From NCBI GenBank assembly GCA_964520585.1, contig CAZFOO010000038.1, positions 1-33,356 on the forward strand: a stretch of 33,356 bases of DNA. The letters are read 5' to 3'. Position numbers and translations under genes: made by a program. Below are positions 32,658-33,356 of this stretch, piece by piece. This DNA is from PXAP01 sp964520585. GTDB lineage: Bacteria; Bacteroidota; Bacteroidia; Bacteroidales; PUMT01. Position 1 is the first letter of the stretch. Each line of letters opens with the position of its first letter. Below the pieces are notes generated by a model that saw only the letters and a program-made list of their open reading frames with translations, searched no databases and was not told where the DNA came from.

Positions 32658-33356
32658 TCACTGAGCCGGCCTGGAAAAATAATCATCTTCAATATCCACA
32701 TTGAAATCGATTGTATCCATAACATTGGTCATAAGGGTTTGACCACCATATCGTACTTCTATTTTAAAAGGAACTTTAATTCCTTCTATATCACGGTAAT
32801 CACTAAGTATGGTCTCTCCTTCAACAATATTACCTTCATAACTATTCTCAGCTACCATTCTGTTAATCATGTAGGACTCAGAATCAATAAAAAACCGGTA
32901 GGTCTCGCCTCCGTTTTTCCTGAGCTTCAGAATATAAACCTCACCATCGACGGATGGTTCCTTTCCTTCGTATTCAAGGATATATCCATTTTCTTCCCAG
33001 TCCACAAGATCACTGTCGATACCTGCCAATCTGCTTAGATTATCAAGTTCAGGTCCCACCAGTTCGCGCGGCCCCGGCTGTTCCCAAGGTTCTATAGCCC
33101 ATCCCGCTTCACCATCATAAGTCTGTATCATTTTGGTATCATCTATATCCAGTTCAAGATATATCATATTGGGACGTTTCTGTATTTGAAGAAAGGGTAC
33201 CTCCATCCCTAATTGTTCAGCTTTCCCATAGGACCTGACTGTACTGACCTCACTGAGCTGATCCTGTCCTGATGCTGCAAAATGTCTTTCCAGAATGGAT
33301 TCAAGAGTTTGCGCGAAGGTATAACTGCCTGATGAAAGCATTAACAAGGTAAATAT
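32658..33356 (-). CDS. LolA-like outer-membrane lipoprotein carrier-type protein (5' end cut off)
   Basis: At least 232 residues are visible; the frame runs open to the window edge. The first visible residues (IFTLLMLSSGSYTFAQ) are the tail of a signal peptide, so the true start lies outside. The mature part begins TLESILERHFAASGQDQL and alternates beta strands: YLELDIDDTKMIQTYDGEAGWAI, YRFFIDSESYMINRM, and GIKVPFKIEVRYGG. This pattern fits the LolA/LolB and outer-membrane lipoprotein-sorting superfamily, which has a hydrophobic cavity for lipid. In Bacteroidota such proteins are common outside a Lol operon and mostly uncharacterised. It may be unrelated to the dehydrogenase operon 167 bp downstream. 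Confidence 0.7.
   Translation of the reverse strand: MFTLLMLSSGSYTFAQTLESILERHFAASGQDQLSEVSTVRSYGKAEQLGMEVPFLQIQKRPNMIYLELDIDDTKMIQTYDGEAGWAIEPWEQPGPRELVGPELDNLSRLAGIDSDLVDWEENGYILEYEGKEPSVDGEVYILKLRKNGGETYRFFIDSESYMINRMVAENSYEGNIVEGETILSDYRDIEGIKVPFKIEVRYGGQTLMTNVMDTIDFNVDIEDDYFSRPAQ

Overview
The window looks like a chromosomal segment of an anaerobic or facultative member of the Bacteroidota (Bacteroidales/Marinilabiliales type). Four things point this way: the Bat aerotolerance operon; a promoter of the form TTTG-N19-TAnnTTTG before rpsF; almost no Shine-Dalgarno sequences before genes; and Bacteroidota-style protein architectures such as DUF2027-Smr, Amidase_3 with a C-terminal SPOR-like domain, and a long QueA. 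I see no phage, insertion sequence, CRISPR array, tRNA or rRNA.

Layout. (1) 51-5133, minus strand: Bat operon in transcription order moxR, DUF58, a membrane protein, batA, batB. (2) 5134-5914: long AT-rich intergenic region with inverted repeats. (3) 5915-8351, plus: a BASS-family transporter, then a two-domain membrane protein joining a phytol/dolichol-kinase-like domain (VTE5 type) to a DUF92 domain (VTE6 type). (4) 8482-9804, minus: a small PLDc_N-like membrane protein and a UbiA/MenA-type prenyltransferase. (5) 9879-11638: a possible 48-residue ORF, RNase P RNA, and a DUF2027-Smr protein. (6) 11852-14648: queA and dnaA, convergent. (7) 14964-19990: an MCE/MlaD protein and a cell-wall amidase, divergent from an LptD-like outer-membrane protein. 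(8) 20082-21803: ridA and the rpsF-rpsR-rplI operon, separated by a bidirectional terminator. (9) 21992-24313: a GH95 glycosidase lipoprotein. (10) 24409-32490, minus: a probable catabolic operon encoding, in transcription order, a FAD/Fe-S 2-hydroxyacid dehydrogenase, a sodium:solute symporter, a type III CoA-transferase and a 2-oxoacid:ferredoxin oxidoreductase in two chains. (11) 32658 to the window end: a LolA-like protein cut by the edge.

Two loci deserve attention. In the first, the VTE5-VTE6-like fusion would carry out both phosphorylation steps that turn a prenyl alcohol into its diphosphate. A prenyltransferase that could use such a diphosphate lies about 0.5 kb away, suggesting isoprenoid salvage. 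In the second, the five-gene operon reads as uptake of an organic acid, oxidation of a 2-hydroxyacid to a 2-oxoacid, ferredoxin-linked decarboxylation to an acyl-CoA, and transfer of the CoA to another acid. Its substrate cannot be named from sequence. A smaller oddity is that rpsR and rplI have perfect AGGAGG Shine-Dalgarno sites while most neighbouring genes have none.
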